A stretch of DNA of 64,000 bases from Halomonas sp. KG2 (GTDB taxonomy: Bacteria > Pseudomonadota > Gammaproteobacteria > Pseudomonadales > Halomonadaceae): the NCBI GenBank assembly GCA_030440445.1, contig CP098528.1:3224001-3288000 (forward strand), given 5' to 3'. This document shows positions 8,638 through 19,500 of the stretch, piece by piece. The notes beneath the pieces are model-generated. The model was given only the letters and a program-made list of their open reading frames with translations, had not been told where the DNA came from and did no database searches. A program made the position numbers and the translations under genes. Each line of letters begins with the position of its first letter. The first letter of the stretch is position 1.

Positions 8638-9410
8638 TAACCTGCCTGCTGCGCCTGGCGTTCAAGCTCGGCAGCCATGTCGGGCGAGAGATTCAGCGCA
8701 CTTGCCAATTGATCCAACCAGGCGCGCTCCATGGGATTTTGATCATCAGTGACAGCGACGCTGATCAGATACATCTCGCGGGCAGCCTGGGGAGAGTCGG
8801 CTTCACGGGCGAGTGTCTGAGCATCCAGCGGAGCATTAAGCTGCTGCTCGACCCAGCGATGCATCTCCTGATCGGCACCTAGCGCATCGATCTGCTCCGT
8901 AATGAGTGCCTGCTCTTGCTCATCAATGTGGCCATCAGCCCTTGCGGCCATAATCATTGCTTGCAACAGCTCAAGGCTGCGCCGCTCTTGATACTCACCG
9001 CTAAGCACTTCTACCCGTTCGCCCTCGGATGCATTTTGAGCAGCATTAGACGAGTTAGCAGCATTTTTCCCTTCCTGAGAGCTTTGCCATGCTTTCCAGG
9101 CCAGCATGCCCACACCAGCAATTGCGCCGTACTTGAGCGCTTTACCGCCCATGCTACGACCACGCTTAGAGCCAATGAGCATGCCCATTGCGCCACCACC
9201 TAACAGGCTCTTCATATCAAAACCGCTAGAGCCGCCTCCTTGCCGCGAGCCCTGGCCTGCGCTACTGCTGCCACCGCCTAGCTGGCGCGATAGCCCATCA
9301 ATAACGCCTTTAACATCAATACCGTTTCCGCTGTTTCCACTACTGTTTCCACTACTTCTGCTACCGCTGGCCTGCTTCATCAACTGTTGTAAAATCTTGC
9401 TTGCGTTCAT
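8637..9410 (-). CDS. DUF533/TerB-like inner-membrane protein (YebE type)
   Basis: The 257-residue protein has a Ser/Gly/Gln-rich N-terminus (about residues 12-65) and a glycine-rich hydrophobic stretch that could insert in the membrane (about 68-105, with GAMGMLIGSKRG and YGAIAGVGMLAW). A helical TerB-like domain follows (about 135-255). This matches the YebE/DUF533 architecture; the function is not established, though the family is linked to envelope stress in E. coli. It overlaps pgpA by one base. A 105-bp gap with a small hairpin (about 9474-9495) separates it from sbcC. Confidence 0.8.
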   Translation of the reverse strand: MNASKILQQLMKQASGSRSSGNSSGNSGNGIDVKGVIDGLSRQLGGGSSSAGQGSRQGGGSSGFDMKSLLGGGAMGMLIGSKRGRSMGGKALKYGAIAGVGMLAWKAWQSSQEGKNAANSSNAAQNASEGERVEVLSGEYQERRSLELLQAMIMAARADGHIDEQEQALITEQIDALGADQEMHRWVEQQLNAPLDAQTLAREADSPQAAREMYLISVAVTDDQNPMERAWLDQLASALNLSPDMAAELERQAQQAG

Positions 9411-9515
9411 CCTTGCACTCCTAAGTGGATAGTATCTCTAGGACTCGCTAGACGATTCACTTCCGTTATAAAACATGCTGTATGAACGCAGCATGAATTA
9501 ACGCCACCCCAGGCA

Positions 9516-12500
9516 TTAAAGAAGCGCGCCCTTCACTTCCACCGAGCTACCAAGTCGGCTGGCACGCACTTCAACACGGACAGGCATTTGCTCTTTGAGT
9601 TCGCTGACATGAGAGATAATCCCGATCATTCGCCCGCCCATTTGTAACTCACTGAGCATCGCAATCGCTTGGTCTAACGCATCCTGATCAAGGCTGCCAA
9701 AGCCCTCATCAATAAATAGCGTATCCAACTGAATACCGCCTGCGTAGGCCTGTACCACGTCAGAAAGCCCTAGTGCCAGCGCCAACGCCGCCATAAACGA
9801 CTCACCGCCGGAAAGCGTCGCTACCGAACGGCTCTTGCCGGTGTAGGTATCGGCCACATCCAACTCCAGTCCCGAGGCTTTGTTGCCCTTGGATGGGTCT
9901 TCGCGACGCACCAATTGGTAGCGCCCACGACTCATACGCACCAGTCGTTCAGACGCCTGAATCAGTACGTCGTCCAACAGCACTCCTAGCACAAACCGCT
10001 GCAAGCTAATGCGATTACCAGTGCGCCCGTTAGCAACTTCGCTTAATGTCCCCCACACTCGATACTGGGCTTCAAGCTCGGCCTGAGCCGCACGGGCGGC
10101 GGTAAGTTTCTGGCGAATACCCTGCAACGTATTTAACCGCCCATCTAGTGTTCGCCACGCTTCGAGTTGGGTATGCTCCTCCGCTTGGGCGGCTTCGGTG
10201 AGTGTGGCGAGTGCGGCTAGATCTGGCGGCGTTTTTTCGGCCAGCTGGGCGTGGTAATTGTGTAGCGCGCCGTCAAGTTCAGCCAACCGGCGTTGATAGG
10301 CCTCTACCTGGCGAGCCAGATCTTGCCGTTGGCTATCCTCTAGCTGAGCCGCCTGAAAGGCAGCTTCGCTGTCAAACGAACTAGCCTGTAGCGCTATTTG
10401 CCACTCAGCCTGAGCCTGTTCAAGCGCTTGCTGGCTACGCGCCAGCTGCTGGTTTGCACCGCGCAGTTGCTCCTCTGCCCGCGCCTGCTGAGTTTCGCTC
10501 GTCGAAAGCACCTGCTGTGCACGCTCCCAGGCCTGTTCAAGCTCAGCAATTTGGTTATCAAGTTCAGTGAGCGTTTGGCGCATGGCCAACGGGTTACGGG
10601 CATCTTCTGGCAGTGATTGGCTTAATTGATCGCGCTGGCTCTCTAGCCGTAACGCCTCCTCTTTGGCCTTTTCAACCGCAGGCCGTTGGGCTTTGAGCTG
10701 TTTGTCCAGCGTGCCCCAGTCACGGCGACGCTCGTCACGGGCAGCGTTTTGCCGATTAATCTCACCCTCAACATGTTGCCGACGCGCGACTTGGCGGCGC
10801 AATTGTTCGCAGGCCTGTTGCAGCTCAAACGGCGGTTGGCTGGCCCACTCACCAAGCAGGTGACTAAGGCGCTGCGCCTGCTCAGCGTTATAGCTAAGCT
10901 GTTGTGCTAACTGTTGCTCCTGACGCTCAGCGGTTTGTAAGGCGTGGCGGGTTTGCTCCTGGGCTGAGCGGGCTTCTTCTACCTGCGCTTGGGTAACGAT
11001 ATCAGCATGCTGAACCGCTGGGGATGGGTGTTCAAGGCTGCCACACACCGGGCAAGGTGCGTCCTCTTCCAGGGTGAGCGCTAACAGTGCGGCTTGCCCT
11101 TGGTGCCAGCGCATCTCTTGCTCAGTTGCGTGGCGCTTAGCCTGTTCTGCTTCGCTGCGCCGACCTTGAAGTGCCGCCGTTGCCTGCTGTTGTTGAGCGA
11201 CAAGTTCACGCCTCTGCCGCATCAGCGCCTCCAACTCCTGTCGCTGAGCTAGCAGGCTTTCATGGCGGCTCAGCTCTGCAGGGGCGCTGGCCAACTGCTG
11301 ACTTTCCGTTTGCAGCTGCTCAAGAGTAACGCTTAGCGCTTCACCTTGCTGACGAATACCGTCTAATTGAGCTTCATCACGCTTAAGTATGCCATCGGCT
11401 TGCTGCCAAGCGGTTTGTGCCGCTTGCCAGCGCGCTTCAAGCTCACTTAACTGCTGGCTTTTGTGGATAAACTCGCCCAACTGACGATGGCGCTCGCGCA
11501 GTGCAGGTAGTTCGGTCTGGCGCTGGCGGGCCGTTTCAAAGGTACGCTTGGCTTGTTCAGTATTGGTACGCTGGGTAGTCAGCGCGGCATCAGCTTGTCG
11601 CTGCTCTTCTTGGGCGGTAGTGAGTGCCTGCTGCGCTTGGACTAACGCAGCCCTGTAAGGTCGTAGCGCTTGAGCGTGGTCGCTTTGGGTCAAACGACTC
11701 TGAAAGGCCGTTATTTGCGCCTGCTGCTCAAGGTGGCGTGCTTTCTCTGCAGCGAGGCTGTCCCGCGCTTCAAATTGGCGCTGTAACGCTTGGGCTTCAT
11801 CTCGTCGCTGTTCAGCACTACGGCGCTGCTGCTGAGCGGTTTCAAAACGCTGGCGCGCTTGCCCTACTTGCGGGGTTAGCGCCTCTACTTCTTGCGCTAA
11901 TGCCGCTTCGCTTTCCAGCTCGCCCCCGGCCAAAATGCCGCTGATATGCTGGCGGTGATCATTCACCGCTCGCTCAATTTGATTCGCCTGGGTACGCAGG
12001 CGCTCTTCAATACGCTGAAAAATCTGGGTTTGAAATAGCTGCGAAAAAATTTTCTCGCGATCTTTCGATTCCGCTAACAACAGTTCACGAAACTTCCCCT
12101 GGGGGAGCACCATCACTTGGCGAAATTGATTAGCATCCAGACCTATTAAGGCGTGCAGTTGGCTGTTGGCATCGGTGACCTTACGCGCCACCAAACATTC
12201 ATCCTCATCACCTTCCGGGGTCAGCCGCCACAGCTGGGCTTCAGCACTTTGTGTGGTTGTGCCTTCACCAGCCGCCTTGGGGCGCTCCTGCTGGGGCACC
12301 CGGCGCACACGGTAGGCACTATCACGCAGGCGAAAATCCAAGCTAACCTCGGTCAACAAGGTAGCAGCAGCTTGGTCACAGCGCATTTGCCCGGCATCGC
12401 GGTCATTACCGGTGGTCTGGCCGTAAAGCGCAAAACAGATGGCATCTAATATCGAGCTTTTCCCTGCGCCCGTGGGGCCATTAATCAGAAACAACGGGCT

Positions 12501-12581
12501 TTTACCCAACGCAGTAAAGTCAATCGTTTCGCTGCCTGCAAAGGGGCCAAACGCCTGCATGGTGAGCGTTAACGGCGTCAT
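9516..12581 (-). CDS. sbcC: Exonuclease SbcCD, ATPase subunit SbcC
   Basis: The 1021-residue SMC/Rad50-like ATPase has Walker A GPTGAGKSS (about 35-43), long coiled coils rich in Gln, Glu, Ala and Arg (about 180-850), a zinc hook CPVCG near the middle (minus strand, about 11050), ABC signature LSGGES (about 925-935) and Walker B LFIDEGFGSLD. With SbcD it cleaves DNA hairpins and trims ends during replication and repair. It overlaps sbcD by four bases (ATGA), so the two are co-translated. Length is normal for the family. Confidence 0.97.
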   Translation of the reverse strand: MTPLTLTMQAFGPFAGSETIDFTALGKSPLFLINGPTGAGKSSILDAICFALYGQTTGNDRDAGQMRCDQAAATLLTEVSLDFRLRDSAYRVRRVPQQERPKAAGEGTTTQSAEAQLWRLTPEGDEDECLVARKVTDANSQLHALIGLDANQFRQVMVLPQGKFRELLLAESKDREKIFSQLFQTQIFQRIEERLRTQANQIERAVNDHRQHISGILAGGELESEAALAQEVEALTPQVGQARQRFETAQQQRRSAEQRRDEAQALQRQFEARDSLAAEKARHLEQQAQITAFQSRLTQSDHAQALRPYRAALVQAQQALTTAQEEQRQADAALTTQRTNTEQAKRTFETARQRQTELPALRERHRQLGEFIHKSQQLSELEARWQAAQTAWQQADGILKRDEAQLDGIRQQGEALSVTLEQLQTESQQLASAPAELSRHESLLAQRQELEALMRQRRELVAQQQQATAALQGRRSEAEQAKRHATEQEMRWHQGQAALLALTLEEDAPCPVCGSLEHPSPAVQHADIVTQAQVEEARSAQEQTRHALQTAERQEQQLAQQLSYNAEQAQRLSHLLGEWASQPPFELQQACEQLRRQVARRQHVEGEINRQNAARDERRRDWGTLDKQLKAQRPAVEKAKEEALRLESQRDQLSQSLPEDARNPLAMRQTLTELDNQIAELEQAWERAQQVLSTSETQQARAEEQLRGANQQLARSQQALEQAQAEWQIALQASSFDSEAAFQAAQLEDSQRQDLARQVEAYQRRLAELDGALHNYHAQLAEKTPPDLAALATLTEAAQAEEHTQLEAWRTLDGRLNTLQGIRQKLTAARAAQAELEAQYRVWGTLSEVANGRTGNRISLQRFVLGVLLDDVLIQASERLVRMSRGRYQLVRREDPSKGNKASGLELDVADTYTGKSRSVATLSGGESFMAALALALGLSDVVQAYAGGIQLDTLFIDEGFGSLDQDALDQAIAMLSELQMGGRMIGIISHVSELKEQMPVRVEVRASRLGSSVEVKGALL

Positions 12582-13726
12582 GACTGGCTCTCCTGCTCAC
12601 GGCTTAGGGAGGTGATGAGCTCGCGCATGGCACTGGCCTGCTCATCACTCATATTGCCCCCGCTAGTTTGGCTAAAGAAATCACTAAACATATCCAACGC
12701 GCTAAACTGCAGCCGCTCGCGGTCTAGCTGCTGACGCCCTTGGGCTTCCAACATGCCGGGCTTTTCTAAATGCAGCACGTTGGGGTAGACATCGCGTAGC
12801 TTGCCCATGGGGTCAAGAATCGCGTGGCGGTCGGTCAAACGAACGAGTAGATAGTCATCGGTTTGGGTATCGGTTTTGCCTTGTGCTAGCAGCTCGGCCA
12901 GTTCGCCTTCCAGCACACGTACCTCTCGGCGCGGCGTCAGCGGGCGGTGCTCGATCTGGCTCACGCCCTCGGGGCCAATATCCACCAGCGTGACGCCTTT
13001 GCGCTGGTTAGCCTCTGAGAAGCTGTATTTAAGCAGCGAGCCACTGTAGCGAATATGGTTACCACCGCGATATTGCGGCCCATGAAGGTGGCCTAAGGCG
13101 ACATAGTCAAACGACTGCATCGGCTCCCAAGCAACACTTTCCGCGCCCCCCAAGGTTAACGGTCGCTCTGAATCACTGGCACTGCCGCCATCCACAAAGC
13201 AGTGGCTCATAAGCACAGTCGGTCGACCCGCTTGACGCTGGGTGTTGATACGTTCGACTAAGTAACGGTGGGCGCTGTCGAAATCGCGGACATCCACCGA
13301 AAACTGGCTGCGCACATACTCCGGGTCAGCGTAGGGAATACCGAACACATCCACCTCTTCCCCATTAATCGACAGTGTCACGGGATGATCGCAGGCAGAT
13401 AGATCAGACAGAATATGCAGCCCTGCTTGGCGCAGGTGGCGCGCCCCGAAGCCGAGTCGCTCAGCGCCGTCGTGGTTGCCGGAAATCATAATCACCGGTA
13501 GGCCACGCTTTTCACACAGCTCACCAAGCACCTCATCTAACAGCGTGACGGCGGCGGATGGCGGCACCGAACGGTCGTAGATATCGCCTGCAACCAGCAC
13601 AGCATCCACCGCATCGCGGTCGATAATATCCAGTAGCTGGTTCAATACATGGCGCTGGTCTTCCAGCAGGGAGAGGTTGTGAAACAGCCGTCCTAAATGC
13701 CAATCGGCGGTATGAAGTAGTCGCAT
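12578..13726 (-). CDS. sbcD: Exonuclease SbcCD, nuclease subunit SbcD
   Basis: The 382-residue metallophosphoesterase carries the phosphodiesterase motifs LHTADWHLGR at the N-terminus, VAGDIYDR, ISGNHDG and GHLHGPQ, which bind two metal ions. It forms the nuclease of SbcCD. I start it at ATG 13726 so the protein begins MRLLHTADWH as in the family; the open frame extends 23 codons upstream without homology. The upstream promoter region is short (about 145 bp to the next gene, including a terminator). Confidence 0.96.
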   Translation of the reverse strand: MRLLHTADWHLGRLFHNLSLLEDQRHVLNQLLDIIDRDAVDAVLVAGDIYDRSVPPSAAVTLLDEVLGELCEKRGLPVIMISGNHDGAERLGFGARHLRQAGLHILSDLSACDHPVTLSINGEEVDVFGIPYADPEYVRSQFSVDVRDFDSAHRYLVERINTQRQAGRPTVLMSHCFVDGGSASDSERPLTLGGAESVAWEPMQSFDYVALGHLHGPQYRGGNHIRYSGSLLKYSFSEANQRKGVTLVDIGPEGVSQIEHRPLTPRREVRVLEGELAELLAQGKTDTQTDDYLLVRLTDRHAILDPMGKLRDVYPNVLHLEKPGMLEAQGRQQLDRERLQFSALDMFSDFFSQTSGGNMSDEQASAMRELITSLSREQESQS

Positions 13727-13826
13727 GGCAGGCTCAACGCAAAAAATATGCCCCATCATAGCAATCTGCATTCCAAACTGTCCGTCACGCAGCACAAAAA
13801 GCTTGCTACCAAAGCTCTCTACAAAA

Positions 13827-13847
13827 AGCCCCGCACATGGCGGGGCT
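13827..13847 (-). terminator. Terminator of the DASS symporter gene
   Basis: A perfect 8-bp stem (AGCCCCGC / GCGGGGCT) with a five-base loop lies 24 bases past the symporter stop. On the minus strand it is followed by a T-run (five A at 13823-13827 on the plus strand). Confidence 0.85.
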
Positions 13848-13870
13848 GGAGCAACATTAGTGACTGGCTG

Positions 13871-15529
13871 TTAGTCGCGGAACGCGTCCGGATAGGTGGT
13901 TAGATCGATTCCCCACATGAGGGGCAATAAGAAATAAACCGCCGCGACGATAAGCAGCAGTGCGAAAATATTCAGCCAGAACCCGTTGCGTACCATTTCG
14001 ATAATTTTGATTTTTCCGGTCGCAAAAATAATCGCATTGGGGGGCGTGCCCACCGGCAGCATAAAGGCGCAATTCGCTGCCATGGCCGCAGGTACCATTA
14101 GCACGAACGGATGGATATCCAACGCCAGCGCCAACGAGGCAAGCACCGGAAGAATCATCGTGGCCGTTGCTGTATTGGAAGTGATTTCGGTCAAGAACAA
14201 CACCATTCCAGCGGCTAGCAAGATCACTAGCAAGAAGTTAACGCCTTCCAGCACACTCATCTGACCACCGATCCAGGCAGCTAAACCAGAAGAGCCAAAA
14301 CCAGCAGCAATCGCCAAGCCGCCGCCAAATAGCAGCAGAATGCCCCAAGGCACGTCTTTGGCAATATCCCACCCCAGCAAGCAGCCGCCTTTGCTTGGCG
14401 AAGGAATTAAGAACAGCGCAATCGCCGCCACAATGGCAATCATCGTGTCGTTAATACCTGGGATGGTTAGTATTTGGCCTTGCCACAGGAAAGAGCGAGT
14501 AATCCAGAAAAACGCCGCTAACAGGAAAACAACCAGCACTGCTTTCTCTTCAAAGGTGATCTTACCCAGCGCGGCCTTTTCCTTAGCAATGAGCGCTTTG
14601 CCACCCGGAAGGTTGCTGAAGTTAATCGGGTAAATAAAGCGTGTCAGCATTAGCCAACCAATAAACAGCAGCACCACAACAACCGGGAAAGCAAACATCA
14701 TCCAACTGGCAAAGGTAATTTCAACGCCAAACAGCTCATTCACAATCGCTGCCAGAATAATATTGGGAGGCGTACCGATCAGGGTACCCAAACCACCGAT
14801 AGTGCCGCCGTAACCAACGCCAAAAATCAGTGCTTTACTGAATTTATCGATGTCTTCGCTATGATCACCCTCGCTCTTATTCAGCTCCTGGGTTACCTGA
14901 TACACAATTGCAGTGCCAATAGGCAGCATCATCATGACCGACGCCGTGTTGGATACCCACATCGACAAAAAGCCAGTGGCCGCCATAAAGCCGAACACAA
15001 TACTGTTAATGCTGGTGCCCAATACCGAAATAATGGTGAGGGCAATACGCTTATGCAGATCCCACTTTTCCATCGCTAGGGCAATCATAAAACCGCCGAG
15101 GAAAAGGAAGATAATAGGATTACCGTATGCTGCCGTTACCGCACTACTCTCAAGCGCCCCAGTGATCGGTAGCAATACAATGGGCAAAAGTGACGTAACA
15201 GGAATAGGTATGGCTTCGGTAATCCACCACACGGCTACCCAAAGCGTGGTGGCAAGCACCATGCGGCCTTCTAAGCTAAGTTCCGCGGGGTGGAAAAACA
15301 GCAGCACGAAGGCAAACAGCATCGGCCCTAGCACTAGCCCAACCTTTTGAGCTGTCGTATAGGCAGGTGGCTTTGGCGGTCTGCTACCCGAGTGTTGTTG
15401 CTCACCTGACGTAGTAGAGGATGAGCGTCCAGCGCCGGAGGTTGGCAACGCACACATAAGTAGGTTTTTGACTTGGTCATGGGAGTGCCAAAGCGACTCC
15501 CAGAGTGTCATGGTGGCAGTTCTGCGCAT
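13871..15529 (-). CDS. DASS (SLC13) family sodium:dicarboxylate/anion symporter
   Basis: The protein has about 552 residues and roughly a dozen hydrophobic segments. It carries the two family hallmark stretches with SNT motifs: MWVSNTASVMMMLPIG in the first half and LTEITSNTATATMILPV in the second. The family imports C4-dicarboxylates, citrate or sulfate with Na+, which suits a halophile; the substrate cannot be assigned. A Ser-rich N-terminal tail of about 60 residues precedes the first membrane segment. ATG 15529 is preferred; the frame extends two codons to a TTG. It is monocistronic with its own terminator. Confidence 0.88.
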   Translation of the reverse strand: MRRTATMTLWESLWHSHDQVKNLLMCALPTSGAGRSSSTTSGEQQHSGSRPPKPPAYTTAQKVGLVLGPMLFAFVLLFFHPAELSLEGRMVLATTLWVAVWWITEAIPIPVTSLLPIVLLPITGALESSAVTAAYGNPIIFLFLGGFMIALAMEKWDLHKRIALTIISVLGTSINSIVFGFMAATGFLSMWVSNTASVMMMLPIGTAIVYQVTQELNKSEGDHSEDIDKFSKALIFGVGYGGTIGGLGTLIGTPPNIILAAIVNELFGVEITFASWMMFAFPVVVVLLFIGWLMLTRFIYPINFSNLPGGKALIAKEKAALGKITFEEKAVLVVFLLAAFFWITRSFLWQGQILTIPGINDTMIAIVAAIALFLIPSPSKGGCLLGWDIAKDVPWGILLLFGGGLAIAAGFGSSGLAAWIGGQMSVLEGVNFLLVILLAAGMVLFLTEITSNTATATMILPVLASLALALDIHPFVLMVPAAMAANCAFMLPVGTPPNAIIFATGKIKIIEMVRNGFWLNIFALLLIVAAVYFLLPLMWGIDLTTYPDAFRD

Positions 15530-15661
15530 TATCAAAGTACCGTTCGCAGTCAGGTGATCGAAAGGGTGCTTAACTCAGTAAACCCCTATGGCGTATTTAA
15601 ACCAGCCTAGCTGGCTTTTTGGTGCCCTTTATTCACTGCAGCCAAGTATTAGTCCAGCGAA

Positions 15662-15691
15662 TTGACAAAAATTACAACCAAAGTCTAACAA
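15662..15691 (+). promoter_or_regulatory. Possible sigma-70 promoter for the phosphatidyltransferase gene
   Basis: A perfect -35 TTGACA lies at 15662-15667, followed after 18 bases by a weak -10 (TAACAA). It is about 90 bases upstream of the GTG start at 15783. The weak -10 makes this tentative. Confidence 0.3.
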
Positions 15692-15782
15692 CTTTAGTTG
15701 TAGCTGTTAGCGCTCCTTACCCTGATGTGACACTGCGCTTTTATCCCGGTAGGTTTGAGTCTTTTTCCAAGGAGGTAATCAC

Positions 15783-16391
15783 GTGCTCGACCGTTTTACT
15801 ATGCCGTTGACCCATCGACCACTTGCCAGTATGGCTCGGTATCTCAACAACCGGCAGATTACCCCTGACCAAGTTACCTTAGTGGCTTTTTTAGTGGGTA
15901 TGAGCGCGCTACCGCTATTAGCCTTTGAATATTATGTTTTGGCACTAATGGCGATTTTATTGAACCGCCTTGGTGATGGGCTGGATGGCGCGCTTGCCCG
16001 GCTAAGCAGCCAGCAAAGCGATGCGGGTGGGTTTATTGATATCGGGTTGGATTTTGTCTTTTATGCCGCGGTCGTACTGGGGTTCGCGCTGGCTAACCCT
16101 GGGCAAAATGCGCTGGCAGCCGCGCTACTGCTATTCGCATTTATCGGCACGGGAACATCGTTTTTAGCCTTTGCTATTGCGGCGAAAGCACGCAATGTTG
16201 AACGGCCAAACTTTCCACAAAAGGCATTTTACTATTTAGAGGGATTAACCGAAGGCACAGAAACCGTTATCGCGTTAGTGCTCTTTTGCTTATTTCCTCA
16301 CTATTTTCCATGGTTAGCGGGGCTATTCGCAGTCGCTTGCCTAATCACGACTGCCACGCGGCTATGGGGAGGCTATTGGACCCTACGCTAG
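15783..16391 (+). CDS. CDP-alcohol phosphatidyltransferase family protein
   Basis: The 202-residue membrane protein carries the family motif D-G-x2-A-R-x8-G-x3-D-x3-D: DGALARLSSQQSDAGG followed by FIDIGLD (about residues 61-84). About five hydrophobic helices surround it. Such enzymes transfer a phosphoalcohol head group from a CDP donor; the acceptor here is unknown. The start is GTG 15783 with a strong AAGGAGGT six bases upstream. It precedes the cyclic glucan synthase by 137 bp. Phosphoglycerol decoration of glucans is a conceivable link, but this is speculation. Confidence 0.85.
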   Translation: MLDRFTMPLTHRPLASMARYLNNRQITPDQVTLVAFLVGMSALPLLAFEYYVLALMAILLNRLGDGLDGALARLSSQQSDAGGFIDIGLDFVFYAAVVLGFALANPGQNALAAALLLFAFIGTGTSFLAFAIAAKARNVERPNFPQKAFYYLEGLTEGTETVIALVLFCLFPHYFPWLAGLFAVACLITTATRLWGGYWTLR

Positions 16392-16528
16392 CACTTAAGA
16401 TCGCCCTATAACGGTTACGCACGTAATGTGCGTTATCGAACCGACAGCAGCGAACGTTAAGCACATCGTCCTGATAGAAAAGCATTGTTTTAAGAGCTGT
16501 GCTGTACACATTCATCAGGATGTAACCC

Positions 16529-19500
16529 GTGACTCTTTTTTTTCAGACGCCTTTATTTCGTCGTGTGCGCCAACACAAAGCTTCTATGGCATTGTGGAGC
16601 TCCCCTGCGCCAGTACGTGAAGAGTTATTTAGTGCAGAGCGACTTGAGCAGCACGCGGGTAGTTTAGCGCTGGCACAACAAGTTGTGACTGCAAGACCGA
16701 TCAAAGTAGTGTCGTTGACGCGCCGCCTAAACGATAATGCACGCGTATTACTTGCCGCTTACCGCGCTTGCGCAGTCACGCTGGCAGAAGGCCGAGATGT
16801 CGTTCCCGCTGCCGCTTGGTTACTTGATAATTATCATCTTATCGAAGCACAAATTCGTGAAATACGCGGCGATCTTCCGCCGGGTTATTACCGACAGTTA
16901 CCAAAACTTGCAGAAGGCCCCTTTGCGGGCTACCCACGCGTCTTTGGTATTGCGTGGGCATTTATTGCACATACCGATAGCAATATAGAACTCGCTAACT
17001 TACGTACATTTATTAAAGCTTATCAACGCGTACAGCCACTAACAATTGGAGAGTTATGGGCGGTCGCGATAACGCTTCGTATTGTATTAGTTGAAAATTT
17101 ACGTCGACTTGCCGATCAAATTATTAGTGAACAAACGGCGCGCGATGCCGCGGACACACTTGCGGCTAGATGGATTGCTACTGAAAATGACTCGGTAAAC
17201 AACGAATCGGCTAATAGCATCTCGACAGATAGCTGCTCAATGGATGATGGTTCAATTGATCATCAATTCCCTTCTTTTACGTCTCAGAAAACGCCACTGT
17301 CGGCGCCCTTTATAGCTCAATTAGCCAAACGTTTACGCGGTGTTAACCCCCATACCAATGCACTGGCCTGCTGGCTTTTTGAGCAGCTTAATCGCCAGGG
17401 CGAATCCATCGATGATGTCGTGCAAAGTAACCAACAGCGCCAAGGTGCAGCGAACGTTACTGTGCGAAATATCATTACCAGTATGCGTTTTATTTCTAGC
17501 ACCGATTGGGCTGAGCTTTTCGAAAGTGTCAGTTTGGTAGACGCAAAATTACGCGAACACAGCCGCTTTGCGCAGTATGATTTTTCAACACGTAATCAGT
17601 ATCGCATTGCAGTGGAAGAGCTCGCCCGTGGCTCAGCCTATAGCGAGTTGGAAGTCGTTGATCATACGCTAACGCTGTCAGGAGAAGCGCTGCCACTTAC
17701 CGATGATGTCCATGAGGCAGCACGAGTCGAAGACCCCGGTTATTTTTTAGTGGCAGCGGGTAGGAATACGTTAGAAGAACGCCTTAACTATCGCCCGCCA
17801 TTGAAACGGCGCTTTCGCCAGCTGCTGTTGAAAAATGGCATCAATGGCTACGTCATAATGCTGACAGCGACTACCGTCGCTTTGATGGTATTGGCCGGGT
17901 GGTTGCTGTTATCAACGCATTCAGGCGAGGTGTCGTCACTGTGGTTATTGTTATTGGCAGCTCTGGGCGTACTGCCCACGATTGAGTTCGCTACGTCTAT
18001 CGTCAATCGTTTCGTTATTTATAATATCGGCGCTCAGCCACTGCCTAGCCTAGATCTTTCCAAAGGTGTTCCCCCCTCTCTTCGTACGCTGGTGGCAATG
18101 CCAACGCTATTGACCAATGAAACTGACTTACAAGAACAGCTTGATCGGCTTGAGGTGCACCACCTGGGTAGTGATGGCGGTGCTATTAGCTATGCACTGT
18201 TAACGGATGGTGTTGATGCCCAGCAGGCAGAACTAGCCACCGATGAGGCATTGTTGAGCATTTGTGAAAAACGCATTGAGAATTAAACAAACGCTACTGT
18301 GCTTCCAGCCATGAAAAGCGCTTCTTTTTACTGCACCGCAACCGCGTCTACAACGCAGGTGAACAATGCTGGATGGGGTGGGAGCGCAAACGGGGCAAGC
18401 TCCATGAACTCAATAAACTGTTACGTGGCGCAACCGATACGACCTTCAGGGCCCCACCTTCCCTGCCAAGAAATGTGCACTATATTCTCACGCTGGACGC
18501 CGATACACGCCTGCCAAGAGGAGCCGCCAGCAAGCTGGTTGGCAAAATAGCCCACCCGTTAAACCACCCTCGATTTGATACGCAGCAACGGCGGGTAGTG
18601 GAAGGCTATGCAATTTTGCAACCACGCGTCACTCAATCGATGCCTACAGGCGAAAGAGGCTCTATTTATCAACAGCTGTGCTCTTCTCCAGGCGGCATTG
18701 ACCCTTATGCCGCCGCCATTTCAGATCTTTATCAAGACCTAGTTGGTGATGGCTCGTTTGCAGGGAAAGGTATTTATAATATTGATGCCTTTGAGGCATC
18801 GCTTGAGGGCCGTATCGCTGAAAACAGCCTACTAAGTCACGATATGTTTGAGGGCATTTTTGCCCGTGCGGGATTGGCATCAGATATTGAAGTCATAGAA
18901 GACTTTCCAGACCGTTATGATGTGGTGGCAAAACGCCAACATCGCTGGGTGAGAGGCGATTGGCAGTTACTCCCTTGGTTATTAACAGCTTCATTACCGC
19001 CTTCAGGGCGCTTGAAAATACTCGGCAATCTACGCCGATCGCTGCTTCCCCCGTTACTATTAGCCTGCCTTGCAGTGAGCTGGCAACTGCCTCTCATGAT
19101 GGCCGTTGTCAGTAGCTTAATGGTTATTATGGTCATTAGCATACCGGTCTTACTGTCGTTAATAACGTCGTTCGCTCCACTGCGCAAAGGCGTCAACCTT
19201 CGTTACCACTTCCAACAATGGAGGGATGAACTGACGCTGGGATTGAAACAAATTTTGCTGCAACTGATGTTTCTCCCTGACCAAGCGTGGCGGATGCTAG
19301 ATGCCATTGTTAGCACCCTGACACGCGTTTTTATCACTCGCCGCCATTTACTAGAGTGGACATCGTCGGCCCAGACGATGAAATGCCCCCACCTGACCAT
19401 TTGGGGGTTTTATCGGCACATGGCACCCGGTACGTTACTTGGCATAGCCATTGCCTTCAGTGCGTTATGGTTTAACAGTAGTGTTTGGCTAGTGGTCTTG

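Noticed and set aside
18264..18290. Programmed frameshift in the glucan synthase
   Set aside because: The GAAAAAC stretch is in the wrong phase, and slipping there would hit a TGA at 18277-18279. The only shift window, 18278-18284, has no slippery sequence, and no relative is known to use recoding here.
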